The notes under the pieces are model-generated. The model was not told the origin of the DNA, made no database searches, and was given only the letters and a program-made list of their open reading frames with translations. The translations under genes and the position numbers were made by a program. From Miniphocaeibacter sp964345925 (GTDB taxonomy: Bacteria > Bacillota > Clostridia > Tissierellales > Peptoniphilaceae): DNA of 47,646 bases. Positions 16,993 through 26,344 of this stretch are shown one piece after another. Location: NCBI GenBank assembly GCA_964345925.1, contig CAYFSP010000008.1, positions 1 to 47,646 of the forward strand, read 5' to 3'. The stretch's first letter is position 1. Each line of letters opens with the position of its first letter.

Positions 16993-18840
16993 CTATAATT
17001 TTTCGTATTTATCACCTAAAAATGTCTTTTTTATTATTAATTTTTCCTTTAGAACTAAATTATCTAAAATATTTCTTAACTGATCAACTGTATACACAAT
17101 ACCAGTGTCATCTTGTATTTCTTTACTTAAATCATATAGATCAGTACTGGATATTGGCAAGTAATCCTCCACTATATCAATAGTGTCATCATTATTGGTT
17201 CTATTTCTATTCTCAAGCTCAATAAAGGGATTTTCCTTATGAGGAGTTGTTGTATGTGCAGCTCTTATTCTAACATACATGGTTCTACCTATAGCAGATT
17301 CAGATAGAAAAACATCTCCTGTTTTTAAATATGGTAGCCTTTTAGTCTGCTCATGGCTTAAATCCGTCTCCTCTTTAATGGTTTGAATATCATTTGCCCT
17401 TGTAGTTCTAAATATGAATTTAGTATTTAATTGAGCTGTTATCGTACTATCTAGGAGAGATGGCCTTTGTGTAGCCAATATTAGAAATACACCGTATTTC
17501 CTTCCCTCTTGGGCTATTTCTCTAAGTATATATTTTGAAGGAGATTCTGAAACTCCATCTTTACTCTGAGGTGCAAAATTATGTGCCTCATCTGTTATTA
17601 TGAAAAATGGTGGAAAATAGTCTTCTTCACTATCATTTATAGATGCATCCTTATAATTTCTTCTCTTTTCATATACAGAATTCATTAAAAATGTGGAGAA
17701 TACTTGTATTATTTTTATGCTTCCCTGTATAACTACAAGTTTACTCATCTTTAAGGCCTCTTCTGCATCGACTGAATCGTGTTCAAAGATTCCAAGTTTC
17801 TTCAACCTATCAAATCGCCATGAAATTCCCGATACGGAAGAAGGTGGCGATTTATCGTTTAATCTTTCATATATCTCTAAAACCTTTTTAAGGTACTTCT
17901 TTTCGTCTATATTTTCTGCTACTTCTATTTCATTTTTTATATTTACAACAGAACCTAATTCTTGTCCCTTTTTTAACATTTCTAGCCTTCGTTCAAAGGT
18001 TATTAGGCTGTCTTGCGGTCTATGCAAATTATCTACTACATTTTCCATTGCATCTGAAAGCCTTGATGATGTCTGTAGTAAATTTTTTAATTCCTTTGTA
18101 TTTATTTTTTTAAAATCTATTCCAATATTTTTACCAATTACAAATTTAGAATAAAGTCTTGTATAATCCTTTCCATAGTCCATCTTAAGCTTTTCGGAAA
18201 AATCCATTTCATAATGTGGATCCAATACAAGTGTAGGTATATTCTTATTCATAAGTTCCTCTAAAACAACTCTTAACCCAAAGGATTTTCCAGAGCCTGA
18301 TCCACCAAATATTCCTACATGAGGGTATTCATGCATATCATATAAATTCAATATATATGGAACTTCTTTTTGTTTCTTTAACTCCTTATTTTCTAAAGTC
18401 AAAGATAAATCTCTATATTCTTCATCTATATTTTCATAAATATCATCAGTATTTCTTATAACACCAATATTCAGCCCCTTATTTAAATCATTTGAAATAA
18501 AATATTTCTTCACTTCTTTAAATAATGGAACTCTACAATTTGATCCAGTTTCTATAGGATAGTTTGCCTCTTGTAGCAACCTAATCTTTCCTAGATAAAT
18601 TGTTCCTTCGTTTAAATCAAAACCTAAGGATGCTAAATTCTTTATTACATTATTATCTATTATATCCCCATCGTTAGCCATGGGAATATATTTATTATAT
18701 GTATGAACTTCAACAATCTCTCCTAGAAGATCTCCTTGTTCATCTTCAATTATTAAGAATTCATTAATTCTAAACTTTCTTGAATTTGAACCAACATAGG
18801 ACTCCTGTTGATCTGTCATACCAATTATTTTAATATCCAT
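16993..18840 (-). CDS. herA: HerA-type DNA-pumping ATPase (DUF87/FtsK-HerA family)
   Basis: 615 residues: an N-terminal beta-barrel HAS-like domain (about 1-120), a RecA-like core with Walker A GGSGSGKS (179-186), a long helical insertion (about 260-370), Walker B FFIITDEAH (about 409-417), the ATQRPS motif, and a C-terminal extension. HerA forms hexamers that pump DNA and partner with NurA nuclease in end resection (archaea) and in some bacterial repair or defence systems. The ATG overlaps the nurA stop (TAATG), so the two are coupled. The gene symbol follows the family; function in this organism is inferred. Confidence 0.8.
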   Translation of the reverse strand: MDIKIIGMTDQQESYVGSNSRKFRINEFLIIEDEQGDLLGEIVEVHTYNKYIPMANDGDIIDNNVIKNLASLGFDLNEGTIYLGKIRLLQEANYPIETGSNCRVPLFKEVKKYFISNDLNKGLNIGVIRNTDDIYENIDEEYRDLSLTLENKELKKQKEVPYILNLYDMHEYPHVGIFGGSGSGKSFGLRVVLEELMNKNIPTLVLDPHYEMDFSEKLKMDYGKDYTRLYSKFVIGKNIGIDFKKINTKELKNLLQTSSRLSDAMENVVDNLHRPQDSLITFERRLEMLKKGQELGSVVNIKNEIEVAENIDEKKYLKKVLEIYERLNDKSPPSSVSGISWRFDRLKKLGIFEHDSVDAEEALKMSKLVVIQGSIKIIQVFSTFLMNSVYEKRRNYKDASINDSEEDYFPPFFIITDEAHNFAPQSKDGVSESPSKYILREIAQEGRKYGVFLILATQRPSLLDSTITAQLNTKFIFRTTRANDIQTIKEETDLSHEQTKRLPYLKTGDVFLSESAIGRTMYVRIRAAHTTTPHKENPFIELENRNRTNNDDTIDIVEDYLPISSTDLYDLSKEIQDDTGIVYTVDQLRNILDNLVLKEKLIIKKTFLGDKYEKL

Positions 18841-19799
18841 TAAAAACTCCTTTTAGATCTTTGAGCATTAAATAATTTTTCATAAAACTCTATGTTTATA
18901 TGATTTTTTATAATCTGTTTTATCATATCATTGGAAATTCTCGTTTGAACATCAACAATATCCAAAATAAAAGGAATTCCTCTACTATTTACATCTGTTA
19001 TAGATGCAATTAATGACAATGTTTGAATTAAATATTCTTCCTGCTCTTCAAGTATATCAACAGCTATAAATGATGGTTCCTTACTACTCCTATAAAAACA
19101 TGATCTAAAACCATAATTATCCTTACCAGAATCCTTTTTATTAATATACAATGATTCTAAATAATTTAAAGTATCGAATAAAAATTCTCTATCATAAATT
19201 AATTCATTTGAGTTTTTTGCAATTCCCGTTCCTAAAATATTATTATAAGCTATGGATGTTTTTACATCTTCAATTACTCCTACTAGGATAATTTCCTTTT
19301 CTATTACAATATCCCTAAGTTCTTCCCAATAGTTTTTACATAAAATATTGTATCTTATTAAAGAACCATCCATTAAAATTATTTTAGGATTTAATTTTGT
19401 AGCTTCTATGGCAATCTTGACTTCAACTTCCGCCAATTTTCCATCTACTATACTTTTTTCGTCAAATATATTGCCTTCATCTATTAAAGGACAATATATA
19501 TCTACGGTTTCAAGATTATTATCATCATTTAATCCAGTACTTGCAACTGCTTTAAAAAGCTGAATATAATGTGGATATGTGCCACCAAATCTATTTGTAG
19601 AGCCATCCACTGCTATAACTCCACCAGTATTTTTAATTTCCTTTAATTCATTTATATCAAGCGGGTCGATTTTAAAGAAGTCACCAATAATTTGAAGTCT
19701 TTCCCTCTTTTCTTCCCTACTAAATTTATTTATAACTTTATATTTTTCAGTTAACAATTTATTTAACTGTTTAATTTCTTCAATTAATTTTTTATCCAA
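18840..19799 (-). CDS. nurA: NurA-domain nuclease
   Basis: 319 residues. An N-terminal helical region precedes the NurA core, with metal-binding Asp residues in VIAVDGS (Asp65) and ILMDGS (Asp144), then a C-terminal FILDIVDVQTRIS segment. NurA degrades DNA ends when stimulated by HerA, encoded immediately downstream. The start is a TTG (19799) with AGGTGA 5 bases upstream, overlapping the end of rsmI; no ATG fits the frame. It begins 4 bases after rsmI, so these repair genes ride on a translation-gene transcript. Confidence 0.8.
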   Translation of the reverse strand: MDKKLIEEIKQLNKLLTEKYKVINKFSREEKRERLQIIGDFFKIDPLDINELKEIKNTGGVIAVDGSTNRFGGTYPHYIQLFKAVASTGLNDDNNLETVDIYCPLIDEGNIFDEKSIVDGKLAEVEVKIAIEATKLNPKIILMDGSLIRYNILCKNYWEELRDIVIEKEIILVGVIEDVKTSIAYNNILGTGIAKNSNELIYDREFLFDTLNYLESLYINKKDSGKDNYGFRSCFYRSSKEPSFIAVDILEEQEEYLIQTLSLIASITDVNSRGIPFILDIVDVQTRISNDMIKQIIKNHINIEFYEKLFNAQRSKRSF

Positions 19800-19803
19800 A
19801 AAA

Positions 19804-20625
19804 TCACCTAATATTTAAGCTATATTTATAGACTTCATTTTTGTTCAGCCCATATTTACCTACTATATTTTTAATAGCTTCCTTTTTAGTAAAACCACTT
19901 TCTAGTTCCTTTTTAAGCAGTTTTTCAATATCCAACTCTTCTTCTATAATTTCAGCTTTATCAAGGACTATTACGAATTCACCTTTAATATTTTCCTTAT
20001 CCTTGTAAATATTATATACTTCATCGCAAGTTCCTCTTGTCTTTTCCTCATATAATTTCGTCAACTCTCTACAAACAGCAATTTTTCTACTAGGAAAGGT
20101 TTCTGCAAATTTCCTTAATGTTTTTTTTATCCTATGAACTGACTCATATATTATAGAAGTTATCTCAATTTTATCAATTTTTACCATAAATTCTTTAAGC
20201 TCTTTACCATCTCTAGGCATAAATCCTAAAAATGCAAATTGATCCGTATTTAAACCAGAGTTAACAAGAGCAGTAATAGTCGCTGTAGCACCTGGTAATA
20301 CTTCAAATGGTAAATTTCTTTCTATAAAATATCTTATTATAATATGACCTGGATCTGATATTCCAGGCATTCCTGCATCACAAACAACAGCTACATTTTT
20401 TCCTTTTAATATCTCCTCTTCTATTTCTTCTTTTCTAGCATTTTCATTATGTTCATGGTATGACTTCAAATTTACTTTTATATTGTAATGGTTTAGTAAT
20501 TTAATGGTATTTCTTGTATCTTCACAGTAAATTATATCTACCATTTCAAGTATTTCCAATGATCTAATCGTAATATCCTTTAAATTTCCTATAGGAGTAG
20601 GTACGATATATAATTTATTCTCCAT
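19804..20625 (-). CDS. rsmI: 16S rRNA (cytidine(1402)-2'-O)-methyltransferase
   Basis: 273 residues of the tetrapyrrole-methylase fold: VPTPIGNLKD at the N-terminus, EDTR (about 35-38), and the SAM-binding CDAGMPGISDPG loop (about 82-93). It methylates the ribose of C1402 in 16S rRNA together with RsmH, tuning decoding. It overlaps trmN by 11 bases. In Bacillus the homologue also follows the TrmN-type gene, so this is conserved order. Confidence 0.95.
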   Translation of the reverse strand: MENKLYIVPTPIGNLKDITIRSLEILEMVDIIYCEDTRNTIKLLNHYNIKVNLKSYHEHNENARKEEIEEEILKGKNVAVVCDAGMPGISDPGHIIIRYFIERNLPFEVLPGATATITALVNSGLNTDQFAFLGFMPRDGKELKEFMVKIDKIEITSIIYESVHRIKKTLRKFAETFPSRKIAVCRELTKLYEEKTRGTCDEVYNIYKDKENIKGEFVIVLDKAEIIEEELDIEKLLKKELESGFTKKEAIKNIVGKYGLNKNEVYKYSLNIR

Positions 20626-21331
20626 AGTATATTCTCATAACTTCCTCTGTATATTTATTATCTTTATTATAAATCACCAATGGTTTTTCCATTTCAAAAT
20701 TATTTCCACTATTTTTTATGAATTTTATTAAAACCATTTTTGCTTCTTCATCCGATTTAGAGTTTACTATTCTCATACTTTTAGGTTCAATATTATATTC
20801 TCTAGCCTTACTTAAAATATCCACAACTCTACTTGGTCTATTTATCATATACAGTTCACCCTTCGTCTTCAACTTATATTTAGCAAATTTAAAAATATCA
20901 TCTAATTTTAAAAATACCTCATATCTTGAAATATATTGGTTTTTATCCTTATTTTTAATTCCCGCATTATTTCTATAATAAGGAGGATTTGTAATAATAT
21001 AATCCAATGAATCATTTCTAAAAGTATTATAGCAATTATTTATATCCTCATTTAAAATCTCTATTTTACTTTCTAAATTATTTACTTTTATATTATCTTT
21101 GAGTATATTAAAATTGTCATCTTGTATTTCAACACAATATATTTTTTTTGGTTCATATAGATAGCTAATCCTCATTGATATTATTCCTGTTCCTCCACCT
21201 ATTTCTAAAACCTTTGTACCTTTTTTGATTTTAGCATAGTCAGAAAGTAGAATTGCATCTATTCCAAAAGAAAATTTATCATTTTCCGAATATATTTTAT
21301 ATTTTGTTCCTGGTATAAAATTAAGCTTCAT
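20615..21331 (-). CDS. trmN: tRNA1(Val) A37 N6-methyltransferase family protein
   Basis: 238 residues, a Rossmann methyltransferase with the SAM motif EIGGGTGIIS (about 43-52) and the N6-adenine catalytic motif NPPYY (about 116-120). The N-terminal KFSFGIDAILLSDYAK block is typical of TrmN6/YabB. The ATG at 21331 is preferred because GGAG lies 6 bases upstream; one 4 codons earlier (21343) overlaps the GGAG itself. It is the first gene of the trmN-rsmI-nurA-herA run. Exact tRNA target is by family only. Confidence 0.85.
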   Translation of the reverse strand: MKLNFIPGTKYKIYSENDKFSFGIDAILLSDYAKIKKGTKVLEIGGGTGIISMRISYLYEPKKIYCVEIQDDNFNILKDNIKVNNLESKIEILNEDINNCYNTFRNDSLDYIITNPPYYRNNAGIKNKDKNQYISRYEVFLKLDDIFKFAKYKLKTKGELYMINRPSRVVDILSKAREYNIEPKSMRIVNSKSDEEAKMVLIKFIKNSGNNFEMEKPLVIYNKDNKYTEEVMRIYYGE

Positions 21332-21374
21332 TAATAACTCCATTTTCTAAGTAGTAAAGTAATAGTTAATATAG

Positions 21375-21380
21375 TATAAT
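21375..21380 (+). promoter_or_regulatory. Candidate -10 of the MBOAT operon promoter
   Basis: TATAAT on the plus strand lies 34 bases before the MBOAT start codon. The -35 region is poor (TAGTAA at 17 bases). Confidence 0.35.
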
Positions 21381-21413
21381 ATATCAATCATTACTTTTAA
21401 TAAGGACGGTATT

Positions 21414-22793
21414 ATGGCATTTAATAGTTTAACATTTATTTTCATTTTTTTGCCCCTATCTATACTATTATATTATATATCACCTTTAAAAATAAGAAAC
21501 TTTATTTTATTAATTTTAAGTTTCCTATTTTATGGTTGGAATAGTTTAGGAAATCTAATTTTTTTATCTTTTTCTATTTTATTAAATTACCTGCTAGGCA
21601 TTTTAATTGTAAAGTTAAAAAAGTATAAAAAACTTATTTTCATTTTAGGAATTTCTTTTAATGTTATATTTTTAGTTTATTTTAAATATACAAATTTTAT
21701 TTTAACTAATTTAGGTATTAATCCATTAGATATAATTTTACCCTTGGGAATATCTTTTTTTACCTTTCAAGAGATCACCTACTTAGTATCCGTTTATAAG
21801 GATAATAGAAAGGTTAATTATAATTTATTTCAATTGGCTTTGTATATTTCTCTATTTACTAATATTACTTCTGGACCAATTTTAAAATATGATAATTTTA
21901 TTACTCAAATAGATAATAGATGGAATAATTTAAATAATCTCTATAATGGAATATGTCGGTTTATACTTGGTTTAAGTAAAAAGGTTATAATCTCAAATAC
22001 TATTGGTGCCACAGTAGACTCTATTTTTGATTTAATAAATACTGGAATGGATATACCAACTGCTTGGATTGGTGCAGTAGGATATACTCTTCAACTTTAT
22101 TTTGATTTTTCTGGTTATTCAGATATGGCAATAGGTCTTGGAGAAATATTTGGTTTCAATTTACCTGAGAACTTTAATTATCCCTTATACTCTAATGGAA
22201 TTGGTGATTTTTGGAGAAAATGGCATATTAGTCTATCAACATTTTTCAAAGAATATATATATATTCCCTTGGGAGGAAACCGGAACGGACATTCAACAAG
22301 AAATATATTTATAGTTTTTTTAATCTCCGGAATATGGCATGGAGCAAATTGGACCTTTGTAATTTGGGGATTATGGAATTTTATACTCTCCTTTTTAGAA
22401 AAATGTTTTTTAAAAATTTTCAATTTTGAATATAATAGTTTCTTTAAATATATAAATATTTTAATTACTTTTATTTTAGTCATGCTAGGTTTTGTTATAT
22501 TTAGATCAGATAATTTAAAAGATGCAATTCTGTATTTACAATATTTATTTAGCCCTACTTCAAAAGATAGCTTATTATATGGTTATAAATACTTTTTAAA
22601 TGGAGATTTTGTAGCAGTTTCAATATTTGGACTAATTGCAAGTACTCCCTTAATAAAAATCTTGGGTAAAAATATATTCAAGACAAATATGATGATGATT
22701 TTAAAGGATATTGGACTTATAATTTTATTTATATTCTCTATATCATATATTATAAGTAGCACTTACAGTCCTTTTATATATTTTCAATTTTAG
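21414..22793 (+). CDS. MBOAT-family membrane O-acyltransferase (AlgI/DltB-like)
   Basis: 459 residues with about 11 membrane helices. The conserved MBOAT features are present: FRKWHISLS-type region (DFWRKWHISLSTF, about 265-277) and the invariant active-site His in ISGIWHGANWTF (about 308-314). These proteins move an acyl group across the membrane for attachment to exported polysaccharides or teichoic acids. The following gene encodes a DHHW-type extracellular partner, so the pair probably O-acetylates a surface polymer. It is not the dlt operon: no dltA, dltC or dltD is present. Confidence 0.9.
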   Translation: MAFNSLTFIFIFLPLSILLYYISPLKIRNFILLILSFLFYGWNSLGNLIFLSFSILLNYLLGILIVKLKKYKKLIFILGISFNVIFLVYFKYTNFILTNLGINPLDIILPLGISFFTFQEITYLVSVYKDNRKVNYNLFQLALYISLFTNITSGPILKYDNFITQIDNRWNNLNNLYNGICRFILGLSKKVIISNTIGATVDSIFDLINTGMDIPTAWIGAVGYTLQLYFDFSGYSDMAIGLGEIFGFNLPENFNYPLYSNGIGDFWRKWHISLSTFFKEYIYIPLGGNRNGHSTRNIFIVFLISGIWHGANWTFVIWGLWNFILSFLEKCFLKIFNFEYNSFFKYINILITFILVMLGFVIFRSDNLKDAILYLQYLFSPTSKDSLLYGYKYFLNGDFVAVSIFGLIASTPLIKILGKNIFKTNMMMILKDIGLIILFIFSISYIISSTYSPFIYFQF

Positions 22794-22800
22794 GTGAGCA

Positions 22801-24243
22801 ATGAATAAAAGAAAAATTTTATTGATAATGTCTTTTTTTGTAATAATACTGTTTGGTATTATATTCACTAATACTAAAAAAGATGTAATATCAAATATAG
22901 ACAATAAACAACTTTATAATTTTGAAGATAACTCTACTATACGTGATAAATTAAAATCTTCTGAATATTATTTATCTGACAGACTTGGTTTTAGAAATGA
23001 ATTAGTATCTCTATACATGAATTTTAACGATAGAATATTTAATACTGTCAAAAACCCACTATACGATTATGGATTAAATGAAGAATTATATTTCAAATTT
23101 ACAAAGCCGAATGAAGATGAGGAATTTGTCGAGAATTTCTTTAATTTTTTACTGGATTTACAAGATTTTTATGAAGAGAGAAATATTGAATTCCTATTCG
23201 TTCTTGAACCGAAAAAAAATGAAATCTATAGTGAATTTGTTCCAGATTATGTACATTTAGAGGATTATAATTATAAAAAACTTATTGAATTAATAGAAAA
23301 TAGCAATTTAAATTATTTAAATAATAATAATGCTCTTATAGAAGCTAAAAAATATAATCGAGTATATAGTAAAAAATCCGATGTTGGTCATTGGACAGAT
23401 GATGGAGCTATAGCAGCTATAAATAATATAATATCCGAATTAAAACATTTAGGATACACTTTGGATTTAATTGATTTGAAAAATTACAATAAAGAAGAAA
23501 TTATAGATGAATATATGCCATCGTCTAATTTGAAAATAAATGAAAAAATCATTAAATATCGTTTAAAAGATAAACATTTTGCTAATTTCTTTGATGAAAA
23601 AGAAAAAGATGTAAACAACCCCATTGTAAATTATAATATGAAAATATGGAATGAAATTTCAATTAATAATCAACATCGCTACTTTGATATAATGGAAAAT
23701 TACCATGTTGAAAACAACTACAACCTACTATTCTTTAGAGGTAGTTACTTTACAGATAAAGAAAAATTCATTGGAGAGTTGTTTCATAAAGTTACAGCAG
23801 TTCATAATTATCAAAATTTATTAGAACCAGAATACTACACAAATTTTGGAAAACCCGATATAGTAATTTTAGAACTTGCTCAAGGAACTATTAGTCCTAA
23901 CTATTTTAATAATGATAAAGTTCTTAATAAAAAATTTAGTAAACCGTATTCTTATAATAAAAATAATCCTGTAAAGGAATTAGAAAACTCTATTATTGAA
24001 ATAAATTCAAATAATAAGGAGGTTTTAATTGATTTGGAAATATCATTAAATGATATTTTTGATTCAGCATATATTAAATTAGATGATATTATATATGATA
24101 TTAACTTAAACAATGAGAATACCAATACATCTAATTTCTTTACCTCTATTTTAAAAGAAGATTTCGGTAATAATAATGACTTGATTTTAGTAAAAAATGG
24201 TACTAACTATATTTTCAATTTAAATAATATACTAAATAAATAG
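22801..24243 (+). CDS. DHHW/AlgJ-like extracellular acyltransferase partner
   Basis: 480 residues with an N-terminal signal anchor (about 7-24). It resembles the SGNH-like DHHW proteins that act with MBOAT exporters: an ERNIEFLFVLEPKKNEIY segment and a VGHWTDDGA motif (about 197-205) in place of the usual DHHWT, so the first Asp-His pair is altered. The C-terminal 100 residues are Asn-rich. It starts 7 bases after the MBOAT stop and shares its transcript. It is expected to place the acyl group on the polymer outside the cell. The variant motif makes catalytic ability uncertain. Confidence 0.75.
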   Translation: MNKRKILLIMSFFVIILFGIIFTNTKKDVISNIDNKQLYNFEDNSTIRDKLKSSEYYLSDRLGFRNELVSLYMNFNDRIFNTVKNPLYDYGLNEELYFKFTKPNEDEEFVENFFNFLLDLQDFYEERNIEFLFVLEPKKNEIYSEFVPDYVHLEDYNYKKLIELIENSNLNYLNNNNALIEAKKYNRVYSKKSDVGHWTDDGAIAAINNIISELKHLGYTLDLIDLKNYNKEEIIDEYMPSSNLKINEKIIKYRLKDKHFANFFDEKEKDVNNPIVNYNMKIWNEISINNQHRYFDIMENYHVENNYNLLFFRGSYFTDKEKFIGELFHKVTAVHNYQNLLEPEYYTNFGKPDIVILELAQGTISPNYFNNDKVLNKKFSKPYSYNKNNPVKELENSIIEINSNNKEVLIDLEISLNDIFDSAYIKLDDIIYDINLNNENTNTSNFFTSILKEDFGNNNDLILVKNGTNYIFNLNNILNK

Positions 24244-24295
24244 TAAAAAACACCTATAATTTGTTAAATTAACAATATTCTAGGTATTTTTTACT
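24242..24295. terminator. Bidirectional terminator between the DHHW and pyridoxamine kinase genes
   Basis: AGTAAAAAACACCTA (24242-24256) pairs with TAGGTATTTTTTACT (24281-24295) with one mismatch. A smaller inverted repeat (TTGTTAA/TTAACAA) lies inside the loop. Both convergent genes end at its base. Confidence 0.75.
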
Positions 24296-25131
24296 ATTTT
24301 ATTATTAAGTTTATTAATATATAATTCTAAGTTTATTCCCTCTTTTCTATCAACATTATTTCTTTCAGATTCCAATATACAATTATATATAAAATCTGAA
24401 GCAATTTTTGTAGCTTCTGACAATCTTATATTTTTAAGTACGTAACTTAATACTATTGCAGAAAAAATATCTCCAGTTCCAGGGTAATTTACATCAATTT
24501 TATTATATGGCATTTTAAAATACTCTTTATATTTATCATCATATCCAGCTATATAATAGTTATCATTTTTATCTTTAACACTTGTGATTACAACAGATTT
24601 ACTACCTTTTTCCCTTATTCCATCAATAAGATCCTTTAAATCATCTTTGCTATCAACTAAAACCTTGTTAAATTTATTTTCTAAAAGTAAGTATGCCTCT
24701 GTAATATTTGGAATTGTTAAATCTGCTTTAGAGATTAAATTCCTCATAATTGCAATTCTATCCTCCCCTATGCCATTATATAAAATTCCGTTATCAGCCA
24801 TAATAGGATCAACCATAACATAGGGACCATATGATCTATTTATATTTATTACTTCCTCTATAATATCTATTTGGCCTTCATTTAGTACAAAACCCGTAGC
24901 AATACTGTTAATATTGAAGTTTAATTTTTTCCAAACCTTAATACATTCCTTCATATAATCAGTTGTATCTAAAATTGCAAATTCACCATAGTCTAAAGTA
25001 TTGGAAACCAAAGCCGTTGGCAAATTTAATATACCATATCCCATATGGTATAAAACTGGAGTCATTGCAGATAATGCAACTCTACTATACCCTGGTCTAT
25101 CATTTATTAATACTATATTGTTCTTACTCAT
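24280..25131 (-). CDS. Pyridoxamine/pyridoxal kinase (PdxY/PdxK type)
   Basis: 283 residues of the ribokinase fold, with an early NDRPGYSRVALSAM segment, the VDPIMADNG substrate block (about 121-129) and the catalytic PGTGDIFSA motif (about 219-227, Asp general base). It phosphorylates B6 vitamers to form pyridoxal phosphate by salvage. The gene follows the ferredoxin terminator and stands alone. Distinction between pyridoxine, pyridoxal and pyridoxamine preference is not possible from sequence. Confidence 0.88.
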   Translation of the reverse strand: MSKNNIVLINDRPGYSRVALSAMTPVLYHMGYGILNLPTALVSNTLDYGEFAILDTTDYMKECIKVWKKLNFNINSIATGFVLNEGQIDIIEEVININRSYGPYVMVDPIMADNGILYNGIGEDRIAIMRNLISKADLTIPNITEAYLLLENKFNKVLVDSKDDLKDLIDGIREKGSKSVVITSVKDKNDNYYIAGYDDKYKEYFKMPYNKIDVNYPGTGDIFSAIVLSYVLKNIRLSEATKIASDFIYNCILESERNNVDRKEGINLELYINKLNNKIVKNT

Positions 25132-25152
25132 ATTTACTCCATTACTCTAAAA

Positions 25153-25179
25153 AAAATGAAGCCCTTAAGGCTTCATTTT
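25153..25179 (-). terminator. Terminator after the ferredoxin gene
   Basis: AAAATGAAGCC and GGCTTCATTTT form an 11-bp stem with a CTTAA loop. A run of 8 T follows on the minus strand. Confidence 0.85.
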
Positions 25180-25201
25180 ATCCCCTAATTATATATACAA
25201 A

Positions 25202-25369
25202 TTATTCAGCGTCTATTGAATCTGTTGGACAAACTGAAGCACATGATCCACAATCAGTACATAAATCAGCGTCTATTGTATATATATCTCCTTCTGCAAT
25301 TGCATCCACTGGACACTCTGGTAAGCATGAACCGCATGCTATACAACTATCATTTATAGTATATGCCAT
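25202..25369 (-). CDS. Two-cluster [4Fe-4S] ferredoxin
   Basis: 55 residues containing two clostridial cluster motifs, CIACGSCLPECP and CTDCGSCASVCP, each followed by a short turn. This is the classic 2[4Fe-4S] electron carrier of anaerobes, serving hydrogenase, pyruvate:ferredoxin oxidoreductase or radical SAM enzymes such as NrdG. The ATG at 25369 has AAGGGGG 9 bases upstream. It is a stand-alone gene with its own terminator. Confidence 0.95.
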   Translation of the reverse strand: MAYTINDSCIACGSCLPECPVDAIAEGDIYTIDADLCTDCGSCASVCPTDSIDAE

Positions 25370-25504
25370 ATACACTTTACCCCCTTGAATTTTTTAATAC
25401 AGGTCTAATATATATGTAGCTTATGTAAAATCCCCTCACTACAATATTACAAACCTAATACCATAAATCTATTATTGCATATTATTTTTCAAAAATCAAC
25501 AACT

Positions 25505-26344
25505 CTAATCACTTTTACATGATTTATTACAGGAACAATTATCTTCAATTTCCTCTAAATAAAATACCTTAATTTCTTCAATATCATCTTCTGTAACCAT
25601 TTTAACTTTAATCATTTCTGTTATAATATCGATGCCAACTACAGTTCCTTTTCCCTCACCAGTATTTATTTTAGATCCTACTCTTGGTAATTTTTTTAAA
25701 CCAATTTCATAACCTTCCTGTTCATATTTTAAACAGCACATTAATCTTCCACACATTCCTGAAATCTTAGTAGGATTTAATGATATTGACTGATCCTTTG
25801 CCATTTTAATGGACACTGGAGTAAATTCACTTAAAAACCTACTACAACAACATTGCTGTCCACAAGATGCAAGACCTCCTATTAGTTTGGCATGGTCTCT
25901 AACTCCAATTTGTCTTAATTCTATTCTAGTTCTAAATATACTTGCTAAATCCCTAACAAGCTCTCTAAAATCTATTCGATCATCTGATGTAAAATAAAAT
26001 ATTACTTTATTATTGTCAAAAGTATATTCACAATCTACTAATTTCATATTTAATTCATGTTCTTTTATCTTAATTTCACAAATATCTAAAGCATCTTTTG
26101 CTTTTTTTATATTTTCTGAATTTATATATTTATCGGCACTATCTGCAATTCTAAGAACAGGCTTTAAATCCCCAATTAGATCATCCTCTTCTATTTCTTT
26201 AATATCTTCAATAACACTGCCATATTCTTGTCCTCTTGCCGTTTCCACTATTACTTCAGTATCCTTCGCTAAATCGAATCCGTTTGGACTAAAATAGTAT
26301 ATCTTTCCTGCTCTTTTAAAGCGTACTCCTACTACTTCTACCAT
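25505..26344 (-). CDS. ricT: PSP1-domain protein RicT (YaaT)
   Basis: 279 residues of the PSP1 family. The middle carries the Cys-rich segment CGQQCCCSRF (about 158-167), SGMCGRLMCCLKYE (about 198-211), and the C-terminus has CSCNKSC. In Bacillus RicT joins RicA and RicF in an Fe-S complex that helps RNase Y mature mRNAs. It lies last in tmk-darA-holB-ricT, the same order as Bacillus. RBS GGAGG is 6 bases before the ATG, within the holB end (29-base overlap). Confidence 0.9.
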   Translation of the reverse strand: MVEVVGVRFKRAGKIYYFSPNGFDLAKDTEVIVETARGQEYGSVIEDIKEIEEDDLIGDLKPVLRIADSADKYINSENIKKAKDALDICEIKIKEHELNMKLVDCEYTFDNNKVIFYFTSDDRIDFRELVRDLASIFRTRIELRQIGVRDHAKLIGGLASCGQQCCCSRFLSEFTPVSIKMAKDQSISLNPTKISGMCGRLMCCLKYEQEGYEIGLKKLPRVGSKINTGEGKGTVVGIDIITEMIKVKMVTEDDIEEIKVFYLEEIEDNCSCNKSCKSD

